This document shows, in pieces, positions 52,773 through 61,989 of a stretch of 64,000 nucleotides of DNA. The notes under the pieces were generated by a model. That model searched no databases, was not told the DNA's origin, and worked only from the letters and a program-made list of their open reading frames with translations. Position 1 is the stretch's first letter. Every line of letters begins with the position of its first letter. Both the position numbers and the translations under genes were made by a program. Source of the DNA: Haloplanus natans DSM 17983 (lineage in GTDB: Archaea > Halobacteriota > Halobacteria > Halobacteriales > Haloferacaceae); assembly GCF_000427685.1 (NCBI RefSeq), contig NZ_ATYM01000003.1, positions 365,066 through 429,065 of the forward strand, written 5' to 3'.

Positions 52773-53036
52773 TGTCTTCTCGACATCTGGCGCGAAGTAC
52801 TCGCGCGTGCCACTCATACTCCTATCTCCGACGAAACACGTCTCAGTATTTCGATTTCTATCGAATTGACTACGTAGATGGCTGAATGTCACCGACTCTG
52901 CGTTGCCGCTCGCCTTGTTCGCGTTTGAGGGGGGTGATCCCGCGCTACCGCATTAGTTGAACACGAGGCGATTTCACGAATGATGTTGAGAAACCGCTTT
53001 TCTGATTGATTAAGCCCGGAGTGGCGGTCAGATCGA

Positions 53037-53057
53037 ACACATCGATAGAGGGGTGTG
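53037..53057 (+). repeat. ORB-like origin repeat 9
   Basis: ACACATCGATAGAGGGGTGTG, consensus, 18 nt before the right inverted repeat. Confidence 0.8.
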
Positions 53058-53074
53058 ATTGGATTGATTGCGTG

Positions 53075-53114
53075 GTTACCCCACGGGCCAGAATATTCTG
53101 TTTTGTGGGGTAAC
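53075..53114 (+). repeat. 40-nt inverted repeat, right side of origin
   Basis: GTTACCCCAC and GTGGGGTAAC are perfect 10-bp arms 20 nt apart; same sequence and span as the repeat at 49903-49943, on the other side of orc1. Confidence 0.85.
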
Positions 53115-53587
53115 TCGGATTGACGTCTCTCAAATATCGGTCTCTGTAAACGCCGACAGCTTCGTTACTCGTGTCTTCGCGAGCCTCCGACGAATCCTCG
53201 ACCGATCCCACCCCAACGGCGACAGCAGACTTTCGACAGTTCTGACGAGTTCGCTTCGGCACCGCCACGTTCTCGTATTTTGGTTATCGCGGCTCTGTTG
53301 AAACCCTCTTCACGTCTTGCGGTTTCGTATCTACCTGAGTTTCAGCCGCTTTGCTCGTGAACGGTGAAGAGAGTGCCTCTACTGAATGTCAGCAACGAAG
53401 GATTTCAACAAGGCCGTTATCGCCTTCGGGTGGTTAGGACGTGATTCTGTCCTACGAATTTCTGGAAGCAGAGTAGAGATACTTCGACGAACCGGAGTGG
53501 TAGGAAGAGACGAAACGGGTAGTGACTGCATTACCGCCCCTTACCCGTTCATTCAGTTAATTGTTGGCTCATATCTCGAGTCGATGT

Positions 53588-53931
53588 TTAGTTGTCGAAT
53601 GTCATTCCGTAGCTCCACTCTCGTAATTGCCCCTTCACCTCGTCGAGATGGTCGGGTCCGACCATCACCAGCGCCTCCCGAGGGTTCGTCAGCGACACGT
53701 CGTCATCGAAGCGGTCTTCGAGTTCGCGCTGTGCCTCGCGTTCTCCGTCCTTCGTCTCCTTCTGCAGGAACAGTGGGGCCGGTTGCGACCGTCTTGAACG
53801 CCCTTTCGCCGGAATTTGTACGGAATCTGCATCTGCCGCTGACCCCGTTATCTGGACTCGGTCTCGTTCGACTCGTCGTCACTTGACGACTGCCGGTCGC
53901 GCTCGGTCGACCCCTTGGGTTTCGAGTTCAT
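53588..53931 (-). pseudogene. decayed haloarchaeal plasmid protein gene
   Basis: Pieces in several frames: MNSKPKGSTERDRQSSSDDE, then MQIPYKFRRKGVQDGRN, then PAPLFLQKETKDGEREAQRE through ALVMVGPDHLDEVKGQLREW to a stop at 53588. They align in order as one small protein common in haloarchaeal accessory replicons, broken by at least two frameshifts. Confidence 0.55.
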
Positions 53932-53947
53932 TTTGTCTGACTCCTCG

Positions 53948-54187
53948 ATGTCGTCAGCGAACGTGGTTGACTCGCCAGAGGCGCTGATACGGCAAATTAC
54001 TGCAAAGTTGGTCGATACCCCTCACGAGATTGATGTCGACGATGTCCTTGACGCCTTGGCTCTGGCGGTCGCTTCGGCAGGATTTCCGAATCAACGTCAG
54101 TCGTTGCCTTCAGATCCCCCTGATGATGCCGCCAGTCTGCCGATGCAGATCGTATACCGGCCGGATCAGCCATTCGACGGCACGTAA
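53948..54187 (+). CDS. small hypothetical protein
   Basis: 79 residues (MSSANVVDSPEALIRQITAK, DVDDVLDALALAVASAG). Acidic helical N-terminus resembling haloarchaeal HalOD1-type proteins only in composition. Divergent from the decayed gene with a 16-nt gap. Confidence 0.55.
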   Translation: MSSANVVDSPEALIRQITAKLVDTPHEIDVDDVLDALALAVASAGFPNQRQSLPSDPPDDAASLPMQIVYRPDQPFDGT

Positions 54188-54239
54188 GCCAGTCATCGTG
54201 GTAGATTAGTCCAGGTTACTGGTCCACTCTTCCGATGAC

Positions 54240-54650
54240 TCAGAATGGATTCTCAAATTTCGTCTTGGTCAGTGGCACTGCCCCCTCGTTCACTGCTTGT
54301 TCGACCGCGTCCTGATCCTTCATAAGAAAGCAGTTATAGCCGTTCACGCTCCGTCGAATGACCGACTCTTTGAAGATGTTTTCCGGGTGGCTCGTGTACT
54401 TTTTCACGACGACAGCGAATTCCTCTGTCGCGTCGACCACAGTGAGACCGTAGCCTTGATCGGATAGAAAGGATCGGAGTGTCTCGAAATCGTCTCGTGG
54501 GACTTCGAATCGGTATTGCTGGTTGTTGTAGTAGGATTTCAAACGGTCGAACACATCTTCCCCGTCGAAGTAGTGCTTGAACAGATACACCCCATCGACC
54601 TCAAAGACGTTGACTCGTTCGTCCCCTGCCCGGTGGAACGAATTCATCAA
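54240..54650 (-). CDS. hypothetical protein
   Basis: 136 residues. Mixed alpha/beta with many aromatic residues (VYLFKHYFDGEDVFDRLKSYYNNQQYRFEVPRD) and a basic C-terminus. Looks well folded and cytoplasmic; no family recognised. Confidence 0.7.
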   Translation of the reverse strand: MMNSFHRAGDERVNVFEVDGVYLFKHYFDGEDVFDRLKSYYNNQQYRFEVPRDDFETLRSFLSDQGYGLTVVDATEEFAVVVKKYTSHPENIFKESVIRRSVNGYNCFLMKDQDAVEQAVNEGAVPLTKTKFENPF

Positions 54651-54719
54651 CTGTCTCGTAGGATGGCATCACAGTTGAGTATTCGTACCAACTCGAAAAC
54701 CATTCTCTCGCGGCTCTGC

Positions 54720-54752
54720 AGAAGTTGAGACTGGTTTTCTCAATGCATATGG
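54720..54752 (+). promoter_or_regulatory. palindromic motif R1 upstream of AbrB-PIN module
   Basis: AAGTTGAGACTGGTTTTCTCAATGCATATGG, about 75 nt before the antitoxin start; one of four related copies in the 54.7-60.5 kb interval. Confidence 0.6.
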
Positions 54753-54827
54753 CTCGTCTCTCGGTACGTCCACGGATTAGTGAGGCGGGGAAAGACTTAC
54801 CTATGAATAGAACCAATACTATGAATG

Positions 54828-55130
54828 ATGAGTAAGTCAGAACGCTCAGATAACTCTGAAAAGGAAGTCGTTGCTGTCACCAAGCACGGTCAGGCGACCA
54901 TTCCGAAGCGGTTCCGCGAGAAGCTCGGGATCGAGGCTCCCGGAAAGGTGCTGTTCCGGGAGACCGAGGGCGGCGAGGTGATCGTCGAACACGTCCGCTC
55001 GCCGGGTGAGATGCGCGGCTTTGCCGCCCGCAGCGAAGCGTCCACCGACAGGCCCGCGACCGAGATCCTCCAAGAGAAGCGCGAACAGGATCGAGAGGAA
55101 CGTGACGCGCAGTTCCCCTCGGAGGAGTGA
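54828..55130 (+). CDS. vapB: AbrB/SpoVT-type antitoxin
   Basis: 100 residues from ATG 54828. The swapped-hairpin fold VTKHGQATIPKRFREKLGIEAPGKVLF is evident, followed by a charged tail (EILQEKREQDREERDAQ) that would wrap the toxin. Overlaps the PIN gene by 4 nt. Confidence 0.88.
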   Translation: MSKSERSDNSEKEVVAVTKHGQATIPKRFREKLGIEAPGKVLFRETEGGEVIVEHVRSPGEMRGFAARSEASTDRPATEILQEKREQDREERDAQFPSEE

Positions 55131-55549
55131 CGGTGGTCCCTGACAGCGTCGTCTTTGACGCTGAGCCGCTGATCGCACACGCTGATGATGAACCCGGGAG
55201 CGACGTGGTTGAGGAGTATCTCGACGCAGTCGCCGTCGAGGACACCGCCGGCTACGCCAGCTGCGTGAACCTCGCCGAAATCCGCTATACTATCGCCCGG
55301 AAGTACGACCGGACCACCGCTGACGAGTATCTCGACTGGCTCACCGATCTCGGAATCGAGACCATGGCGGTCGGTGACTCCTGGCAGGAGGCCTCAGAGT
55401 ACATCCTTCGGTACAACCCGGCGCTCGGTGACTCCTTTGCACTGGCGACCGCTGAAGAGGTCGAGGCGACGCTCCTGGTCGGCGGTGACGACGACTATGA
55501 CGAAGTCTCCGAAGTCCCATTAGAGCGGTTCCGTGACGGCTCCGCATAG
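55127..55549 (+). CDS. vapC: VapC-type PIN toxin
   Basis: 140 residues from GTG overlapping the antitoxin stop. PIN acids: Asp in VVFDAEPLIAHA, Glu in NLAEIRYTIA, Asp in LGDSFALATA and Asp near DDDYDEVSE. An RNase toxin neutralised by the AbrB-type protein. Confidence 0.9.
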   Translation: MTVVPDSVVFDAEPLIAHADDEPGSDVVEEYLDAVAVEDTAGYASCVNLAEIRYTIARKYDRTTADEYLDWLTDLGIETMAVGDSWQEASEYILRYNPALGDSFALATAEEVEATLLVGGDDDYDEVSEVPLERFRDGSA

Positions 55550-55596
55550 ATGACTGAAGACGTCGATCCTGAGGCTCCCCGACCCCACCAGAAACA

Positions 55597-55629
55597 GAAG
55601 ATGAGACTGACTTTCTCAGTGAATATGGC
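55597..55629 (+). promoter_or_regulatory. palindromic motif R4 upstream of UPF0175-PIN module
   Basis: AGAAGATGAGACTGACTTTCTCAGTGAATATGG, a diverged copy of R1, about 50 nt before the antitoxin start. Confidence 0.55.
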
Positions 55630-55679
55630 AGTCTGACGTAGTTCATAAATAGTATGAAGACGTAGTCTGGGATAGAACG

Positions 55680-56048
55680 ATGGCTCGAATCACCGGCTCC
55701 TACCCAGATGATCTCGACCTCCTCATTGAGGGCGCTGTCGAGGCTGGTGTGTTTAGTGGCAAAAGCGATGCGTTGCGAGAGTTCGTGCGTGAATACTTCG
55801 AGGACCACGAAAGCGAGCGCGTTGCAGCTGCGGTCGCCCTCTACGAACGCGAGCGGATCACACTCGGTGATGCTGCGAGACTCGCTGATGTCGATCGGTG
55901 GACGATGCGGGATCTCCTCCGTGAGCACGGTGTTGAGCTCCGCCTCGGACTCGTTGACGAAGACGACGCAGCCTACGAAGTAGAGGCAGCGAGCGAACTC
56001 GACTTCGGTGATGAGGACTCGTCTGATGAGGAGCCACGTGCTAAATGA
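55680..56048 (+). CDS. UPF0175/RHH-like antitoxin
   Basis: 122 residues. ALREFVREYFEDHESERVAAAVALYERERITLGDAARLADVDRWTMRDLL combines an RHH-like start with a UPF0175 helix-turn-helix. Acidic C-terminus. 3 nt before a DUF3368-type PIN gene. Confidence 0.85.
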   Translation: MARITGSYPDDLDLLIEGAVEAGVFSGKSDALREFVREYFEDHESERVAAAVALYERERITLGDAARLADVDRWTMRDLLREHGVELRLGLVDEDDAAYEVEAASELDFGDEDSSDEEPRAK

Positions 56049-56051
56049 CAG

Positions 56052-56549
56052 ATGACGATTCCAGCGAACCGGAGCGTCCTGAACACGACTGTCCTCTCGA
56101 ATTTCGCCTATATCGACCAGCTGTGGGTTGTTGCTGACCTCTCTGGAATCTGTACGGTACCGGTCGTCCGTGAGGAGCTTGAACACGGCGTTGATGACCA
56201 TCCATATCTTCAGTCGGCACTCGATACACTCGACGACGAGATTCCCGTCGCGACGATTTCGGACACCGTCGCAAACAGAGAGGCGGTTGTCAGTGACCAT
56301 CTCGATCCTGGTGAAGCACAGGCATTTGCTTTGGTAGATGCTGCGGACGGTCGTCTACTGACCGACGACGGGGATGCCCGATCGTTTGCGAAAGATCGAG
56401 GCGTGACCGTTGTAGGGTCGGTCGGGGTGCTGTTGGCTGCGATCGATGCTGGGAAGATTGATGAGCCAACTGCCGGTGAGTGGCTGTCGACATGGATTGA
56501 TGAAATCGGGTACTACGTGCCATACCAGTCGATTTCGGAATATCGGTGA
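56052..56549 (+). CDS. DUF3368-type PIN-like toxin
   Basis: 165 residues. VLNTTVLSNFAYI (position of the first acid is Asn), VVREELEHG (Glu), LDPGEAQAFALVDAADG and LLTDDGDARSFA (Asp pair) follow the PIN layout of UPF0175-partner toxins. Confidence 0.85.
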   Translation: MTIPANRSVLNTTVLSNFAYIDQLWVVADLSGICTVPVVREELEHGVDDHPYLQSALDTLDDEIPVATISDTVANREAVVSDHLDPGEAQAFALVDAADGRLLTDDGDARSFAKDRGVTVVGSVGVLLAAIDAGKIDEPTAGEWLSTWIDEIGYYVPYQSISEYR

Positions 56550-56580
56550 GATACGCATACTGGCTCCCTCCATAGCGGGC

Positions 56581-56634
56581 GTAGTCTCAACTTCCCGAAC
56601 TTCCCAGAAGTTGAGACCGGCCGTCTCAATGCAT
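56581..56634 (+). repeat. palindromic motif R2 with extended left arm
   Basis: GTAGTCTCAACTTCCC, then AGAAGTTGAGACCGGCCGTCTCAATGCATA: inverted repeats GTCTCAACTT/AAGTTGAGAC and GAGACCGG/CCGTCTC. Confidence 0.6.
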
Positions 56635-56809
56635 AGCTGGTAGTGAGTGAACGAATCGGTTGTGTGAATACTGTTCTCTGCCGAGCGAAAGCGTAGCTAC
56701 AACACGTGACTGAGAAACCGGCACAACCGCTTAATGCGCGTCGTATGACGACACCAAGAGTCTGATAATAACAGTCCTTATCTCCTATCCCGAGCGATAT
56801 AGTATTGTG

Positions 56810-57193
56810 ATGAACGCACAAAATAGGTCCACGGGTCGGATCGGATCGCTCACCCAAATCCAGTGGCTAGCAGTTGCGTTAGTCGTGGTCACTGGCGTTC
56901 TCCACGTGTATGCTGGTATCGTCGAGGGACGGATTCCCGTTGCACTCGCAGGTGTCGGCTACGCCGGTGCACTTGTGCTGTTCTTCTTCGACTATCGGCG
57001 GCGACTGCTCTACCTGACCGGGATTCCGTATACGGCCGTGCAATTCCCCCTCTGGATCGTAGCCAAGTCAGAATACGGAATGGTCGACTACGTTGACAAG
57101 GCGGTTCAGGTCGCCTTGATCCTCGTGTTGATCTACCTCTATCTGAACACGCCGTCCGATTCAGCCGGAGACACGGCAATGGCAGCGGACTGA
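56810..57193 (+). CDS. four-TM membrane protein (DUF7475-like)
   Basis: 127 residues (ATG 56810; GTG 56807 possible). Four hydrophobic segments: QWLAVALVVVTGVLHVYAGI, LAGVGYAGALVLFFF, LLYLTGIPYTAVQFPLWIV and AVQVALILVLIYLYL. Small haloarchaeal membrane proteins of this kind lack known function. Confidence 0.78.
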   Translation: MNAQNRSTGRIGSLTQIQWLAVALVVVTGVLHVYAGIVEGRIPVALAGVGYAGALVLFFFDYRRRLLYLTGIPYTAVQFPLWIVAKSEYGMVDYVDKAVQVALILVLIYLYLNTPSDSAGDTAMAAD

Positions 57194-57223
57194 GCGTGCG
57201 AATTCACGGGACGTCTATCTCGC

Positions 57224-57613
57224 TCAGTTATCTCGAATCACCATAATTTTCACCCGATTCACGCCGTCGAAGTCACGAAGGCGGTAGGTCAGTCCCCGAA
57301 CGCGTTCGCCGGTTCCCTGGCAGAATAAGGACTCGAGACACCACTCCCCCTGATGTGTGTGACTCGTGTTGAGAATCACGTCCTGATAGTCGTGCTGGAC
57401 ACCGTGGAGTTCCCCAATCACCTCGTGATGGCGGTAGTCAAAGGCGACGAGCGCGATAACGTCCTCGCTGAGGTCTTCGAGTCGGGAATGCGACTCGATG
57501 TACTCTTGCATCGCTTCACGGACGGCCCGGGATCGGTTGTCCAATCCCTCATCCTGCCAGACCTGATCGAACTCGTCGACCACTGTATCGGGGATATTGA
57601 AACTCGTTCGCAT
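57224..57613 (-). CDS. nikR: NikR-like nickel-responsive regulator
   Basis: 129 residues from ATG 57613. RHH domain RTSFNIPDTVVDEFDQVWQD...SRAVREAMQEYIES, then an ACT-like domain with the metal-site segment NTSHTHQGEWCLESLFCQG (His, His, Cys). Divergently transcribed from a NicO-type transporter gene with 100 nt between, so it probably represses it at high nickel. Confidence 0.9.
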   Translation of the reverse strand: MRTSFNIPDTVVDEFDQVWQDEGLDNRSRAVREAMQEYIESHSRLEDLSEDVIALVAFDYRHHEVIGELHGVQHDYQDVILNTSHTHQGEWCLESLFCQGTGERVRGLTYRLRDFDGVNRVKIMVIRDN

Positions 57614-57713
57614 ACGACCATATTCGATGCCCGGACACAAGAGTCCCGAGTATGATGGTTCCCCCAATCAGGTATTAACAACCGTTATTCGGTGCTCTTT
57701 CCGAGTTCAGGGT

Positions 57714-58559
57714 ATGACGATGGTGTCTGGCGACACGTTTGGACTACTGCTCGGTGCGGTCGCACTTGGGGCTGTCCACGGAGTCGAGCCCGGTCATGGA
57801 TGGCCCGTCGCCGCCTCGTACGCGTTGGATCAGACGAACAAGTGGCTCTACGGCCTTGCGGCGGGGCTCATCATTGGTATCGGCCACCTCATCAGTAGTC
57901 TCGCGATGGTTGGCGTGTTCTTCTACGCGAAATCCTATTTTAGTCTCACCCAGATCAACGAGCCAGTCACGATTCTCAATAGTATCCAAGTCGGTGGCCC
58001 GGTCAGTCTGGTTGCGGGCGTACTGCTGATCGGTCTTGGGATCCGAGAGTACCACCACGACCACTCGCATAACAGTCCCGATGGCGACCACTCTCACTCG
58101 CACGAGAGTCACAATCACGAGTCGACGAACCACTCCGGACCCGACGACAGCCACGGTGATATTCACGAGCATCCGGATTTACAGGACGACGAGGGGCTTA
58201 TTCCTCGCCTGAAACACGCCGTTCCGTTCATCGGGGGCCACTCACATACGGACGAGGGTTCCAATGATGTTGCCGAGAGGGGATTGCTCGGAATTGCTTG
58301 GTTTGCCTTCGTGCTCGGGTTCGCTCACGAGGAGGAGTTCGAGATTATCGCTTTCTGTGCCGGGTCAAACTACTGTCTCGAACTGATGAGTGCATACGCA
58401 ATTACTGTTGTTATCGGCATCGTGGGACTAACAATGCTACTGGTCGCGGGCTATCAGCACCACGAGGAAACCGTTAAACAGTACACACCGTACTTACCAG
58501 TCTTTTCGGCTGCGATCCTCATCATCATGGGTGTTGGATTCATCATCGGCGTATTCTGA
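57714..58559 (+). CDS. NicO/RcnA-type nickel-cobalt transporter
   Basis: 281 residues from ATG 57714. Six or seven hydrophobic segments; GVEPGHGWPVAASYALD is the family motif (HGxEPGH), and a cytoplasmic His-rich loop (HHDHSHNSPDGDHSHSHESH) is typical of nickel/cobalt binding. The second half keeps the AHEEEFEIIAFCAG motif. Import or efflux cannot be told from sequence; NikR next door favours nickel. Confidence 0.9.
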   Translation: MTMVSGDTFGLLLGAVALGAVHGVEPGHGWPVAASYALDQTNKWLYGLAAGLIIGIGHLISSLAMVGVFFYAKSYFSLTQINEPVTILNSIQVGGPVSLVAGVLLIGLGIREYHHDHSHNSPDGDHSHSHESHNHESTNHSGPDDSHGDIHEHPDLQDDEGLIPRLKHAVPFIGGHSHTDEGSNDVAERGLLGIAWFAFVLGFAHEEEFEIIAFCAGSNYCLELMSAYAITVVIGIVGLTMLLVAGYQHHEETVKQYTPYLPVFSAAILIIMGVGFIIGVF

Positions 58560-58599
58560 ATATATTTCTATCATTTCTATGAATTGTCCGTTATAGGGT

Positions 58600-60465
58600 C
58601 TAAACTCACGATTTAGCAAAACTATGTCTCCAACGCTTGCCTCACGTCGTAATGTTTTTCGACAGATGGCCCAGCGCTCGCACGTTACCTGGCCAGCATA
58701 TGATTCGACACCGCTGTACGATCGAACGTCGCTGGTGGGACTGGAATCAGATATCCGGACAGTCTCAGAAACGTGGTTCGCCCACGGGATGCATGATTCA
58801 GTTGAGGAGTTCGTCTGTGCACTCCCCTTGGCCTACTTCCGGTTCAGTGCCCACGACCGGTATGCGGGGTCAACACGCTACCGGATGGACATCCTCTTTC
58901 GGGTGTTCGTACTGAAAGAATGCCACGGGTGGGAGCACGAAACCGCACTCGTCGGCTACCTCGGGAACCGCCCTGAACTCTGCGAGCAACTTGGTTTCGA
59001 GACGATCCCGTACCAATCGACACTGTGGCGAAGCTGGCACGAGCGGTTCACCCCTGACCTCCGAGAGACTGTCGAGACGGCGGCTCGAACGATCCTCATC
59101 AAAGCACAGAATGCAGGTGTCGCGGTTCCGCGTGAGCCGGCACGAAAGCTCCGATACCACGGGAACGAGTCTGGTGAGTCAGACCCGAATGATCAAATTA
59201 CGTTGGAGCAGGCAGAGAAGATCACCGGACACGTCAGCCGCATCGTGTTCCCGGCGTTTTCGCTGGAACGTGGCGAGGGTTGTGAGATACGCGAGAACGC
59301 CTACTGGGACTTACAAACGTATTTCGGACTTCGCGACCGGCTGGCTGCGAACGAAGGGGCTCGCAGTTTCGTCTACGAATCGACTCGGGATCGGACGCCG
59401 CTGGGGCACGCCCATCGCGAGCACATCCGCGACCTCTCGATTGACCAAGTGCGAGAGATGTACCGGCAGGCGATCACTCGGCTCCTAAACGAAGTTGCGG
59501 AGACAGAGCAGTTCTTTCGAGCCGGAATCGTCGCCATCGATATTACCGAAGCCGACCCCTTCACAGGCGACCGCACCGGACACGAGGACGAGATCATCGG
59601 GACGAAGGAGAAGACAGACGAGTACGCTTACCAGTGGGCGACTGTCCAGTTAGTCGGCAACGCTGTCCCGCTGGTCCTTGATGCTCGCCCGGTACGGAAA
59701 GGCGAGTCACGACTGGAAATCGTCGAGGACTTGCTCAATTCGGCTGAGGACCTCGTCTATGTCGATAACGTCCTGATGGACCGGGAGTTCGACAGCCAGC
59801 ACGTCTTGGAGATGATCAGCCAGCGCGGGGTCTCCTATGTCGTTCCCAAGCGGATGCAGACCGTGAGAAAGCGCAGGCAAAGCGGTTGCTCCGACGTGGT
59901 CAGGACCGCTACGAGACCGGCCGAAAGCTCCACCTCGGGAAGAACGAATGGCACGAGACGACGCTGATCTACCGCCGGAAAGAAGACTCCGAGTACGACG
60001 ACCATCGGCAGTACTCGGTGTTTATGACGAATTGCGGGAGTGGGCACCTCACGGAGTATGGCTATCACTGGGAGATCGAGAGTGGGTACAGGTCGATCAA
60101 ACGGTTCATGGCAGCGACGACGTCGACGGATTTCGGGCTTCGCTTCTTCTACTTCGCATTCGCGTGTCTGCTGTACTCGATCTGGCGAGCGGTGGACCTG
60201 CTTGTGCAGGTCGAATTGACTGGTGAATACGAACACTCGCCAATTGTGACGGCCGACAACACGCTGACGCTGTTGAAGAAGGAACCGGAATCGGATAGTG
60301 ACGGGGCTCTCCCCGTGGTAGCGCGGCGTCTGAGTGGCAACGCTGCCGGAAGTCGCCGAAATTCGCGTATATGGTTGTCATTTCAACAAGATTGACCGTT
60401 TGGAGAGCAATCTGAGTTAGTTTCCGCTGACCGAATCAGTCAAATTCACGCATCAGAGCCCTGCT
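58600..60465 (+). mobile_element. DDE transposase element, frameshifted
   Basis: TTTAGCA at about 58612 and TGCTAAA at about 60461 form a short inverted repeat bracketing the transposase gene and may be terminal repeats. Confidence 0.5.
58624..60395 (+). pseudogene. IS4-like DDE transposase, frameshifted
   Basis: Two frames join near 59866 (RMQT then EKAQAKRLLRRGQDRYETG). The catalytic acids are Asp in VAIDITEADPFTGDRT, Asp in YVDNVLMDREFDSQ and Glu in YHWEIESGYRSIKRF, the last in a Y-x2-E...K signature of the IS4 group. A single-base change could restore it; programmed frameshifting cannot be excluded but there is no obvious slippery run. Confidence 0.87.
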
Positions 60466-60474
60466 AAACCCCCT

Positions 60475-60529
60475 GTAGTCTCAACTTCCACCTCGGCACA
60501 GTAGTTGAGACTGGTCGTCTCAATGCATA
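60475..60529 (+). repeat. palindromic motif R3 with extended left arm
   Basis: GTAGTCTCAACTTCC, then AGTAGTTGAGACTGGTCGTCTCAATGCATA: same organisation as R2 at 56.6 kb, just outside the transposase element. Confidence 0.6.
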
Positions 60530-60637
60530 CGATTGGATTCGACGGTTGAACGCCAATCGTTTTCCACGCTACCCCCTTCGATTGAATTGTATCAATCGCC
60601 GAGCACGCCGCGCCGTCTGTGTGTACAGATAGAACGT

Positions 60638-60925
60638 ATGCCACTCGCTCAACTCCTCGAACAATACGTCAGTCTGGGTATCTTCGTCCTCGCTGCAGGC
60701 CTGAGTGTACTCAGCTTCCTCGCGTGGCGACGAGAACGTGATGGCCGTATGCGAATCGTTACGTTCGGGTACGCGATGTTCGCCATCTACGGACTCATCG
60801 TGTTTCTCGAGTATCTGTTGCTCCCGTACTTCCCGTACGCGACGCTGGAATTGCTCGAACACGGGAGTGCAATCCTGATTCTCGGTGGCCTCGTGGCGTT
60901 TTTCGTCGCTTTGACGCGGGACTAA
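60638..60925 (+). CDS. three-TM membrane protein (DUF7521-like)
   Basis: 95 residues from ATG 60638. Hydrophobic segments at about 9-27, 40-62 and 71-91. Followed 3 nt later by a winged-helix regulator; haloarchaeal DUF7521 proteins are commonly paired with such a gene. Confidence 0.8.
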   Translation: MPLAQLLEQYVSLGIFVLAAGLSVLSFLAWRRERDGRMRIVTFGYAMFAIYGLIVFLEYLLLPYFPYATLELLEHGSAILILGGLVAFFVALTRD

Positions 60926-60928
60926 GCA

Positions 60929-61450
60929 ATGTCGGACCCGGATCTCGAATTGGCCTCTCGGCGGGAAATCTACCAGCGGATAGCCGATACGCCCGGAATT
61001 CACTTTCGCGCGCGCCTCGACGGTCTTGAGTACGCACAAGGGACACTCCAGTACCAGCTCAGGTGGCTCGCCGATGAAGACCTGATCGACGTCTCGGACG
61101 ACGGCAAGTACACACGGTACTATCCGGCTGCCGAGTTCGACGAAGCCGATCGAACAGTAATGAACGCGCTGCGCCGGGAATACAGTCGCCGCATCCTCGC
61201 ACATCTTCTCACAGACGCCCCGCTCTCGACAACCGAACTCAGCGACCGCCTCGACAAGGCGCAATCGACCGTCTCGTGGCATCTTTCGAAACTCGCCGAG
61301 GCCGACCTCGTCACCAAAGAGCGTGACGGCCGGAGTGTCGTCTACGAAGTCAGCGATCCTGATCGGGTAAAATACCTCTACACGGTTCACCGGCGCTCGT
61401 TCACAGACAAAGTCGTTGACCGTATCTTGGGCCTTTGGGACAGCTACTAG
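60929..61450 (+). CDS. tandem winged-helix regulator
   Basis: 173 residues with two winged helices: RREIYQRIADTPGIHFRARLDGLEYAQGTLQYQLRWL and YSRRILAHLLTDAPLSTTELSDRLDKAQSTVSWHLSKL. ArsR/MarR-type haloarchaeal regulator. Convergent with, and overlapping by 4 nt, the redox operon, which it may control. Confidence 0.88.
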   Translation: MSDPDLELASRREIYQRIADTPGIHFRARLDGLEYAQGTLQYQLRWLADEDLIDVSDDGKYTRYYPAAEFDEADRTVMNALRREYSRRILAHLLTDAPLSTTELSDRLDKAQSTVSWHLSKLAEADLVTKERDGRSVVYEVSDPDRVKYLYTVHRRSFTDKVVDRILGLWDSY

Positions 61451-61989
61451 CTCGCCGCCGCGTTCGACGGGAGCCCTCGAAGCACCAACAGACGCAACAG
61501 GAGCACGTACACGAGAAACGCCACTGAGGGCCCCAGCAGGGGACGAATAAGTCCCGTCAGATCAGTCCCGATTGCGGCCGCGTGAATTGTCCCGAAGGCG
61601 AACCCAGCATACGCGAATGAGTGGACGACGCGTGGGCCCCAAGGGCGCTGGAAGCGTTTTGCGTCAGTAAAGCCAAGCACCGCGACGACAAGCATAAGCA
61701 GTGCCCCCGCACCGACGGCGATGCCGCCGAGAAAGTACGGAATCGAGTATGCCGGCGCTGGAACCTGTCCGGTGACGACGAACCACGCATCAAGGACACC
61801 GAGTCCCGCGTGTAGCAACGTGACGATCATCGCGAACACGGATAATTCGATATGGATTCGTTGAGCGGCCTCGTGGAGCATTCCAAACGACTCCGTGTTG
61901 TAGAGGATTCCCGTGAGAACTGCCAGATACAACGCCGGATACGTGACGAGTGCGGCACCTCGGTCGAGGAGCCAGACGAGCTGTGACAT
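61447..61989 (-). CDS. ferric-reductase-like/cytochrome b-type membrane protein
   Basis: 180 residues from ATG 61989. Five hydrophobic segments and three in-membrane or near-membrane His residues (IHIELSVFAMIVTLLHAGLG, VVHSFAYAGFAFGTIHAA) that could ligate heme. Last gene of the operon; its start overlaps the stop of the preceding gene by 1 nt. Probably passes electrons across the membrane. Confidence 0.75.
   Translation of the reverse strand: MSQLVWLLDRGAALVTYPALYLAVLTGILYNTESFGMLHEAAQRIHIELSVFAMIVTLLHAGLGVLDAWFVVTGQVPAPAYSIPYFLGGIAVGAGALLMLVVAVLGFTDAKRFQRPWGPRVVHSFAYAGFAFGTIHAAAIGTDLTGLIRPLLGPSVAFLVYVLLLRLLVLRGLPSNAAAS

Larger units (their letters stand above)
52225..53587. other. candidate replication origin region upstream of orc1
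   Basis: No credible gene. It holds four ORB-like repeats, two in each orientation pointing away from each other (52370, 52550 minus; 52752, 53037 plus), and the second long inverted repeat. The gap 52571-52751 between the inner pair is the likely unwinding site, though not especially AT-rich. Confidence 0.6.

Noticed and set aside
49863..53057. Repeated 21-nt sequences as a CRISPR array
   Set aside because: Spacing is irregular (tens to thousands of nt), both orientations occur and they surround orc1; they are origin recognition boxes.
53386..53886. Plus-strand frame of 166 codons
   Set aside because: Poor codon bias and composition; the other strand carries a recognisable decayed gene.
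59850..59900. Programmed frameshift in the DDE transposase
   Set aside because: No slippery heptamer or downstream pseudoknot is evident; a simple single-base indel explains it.
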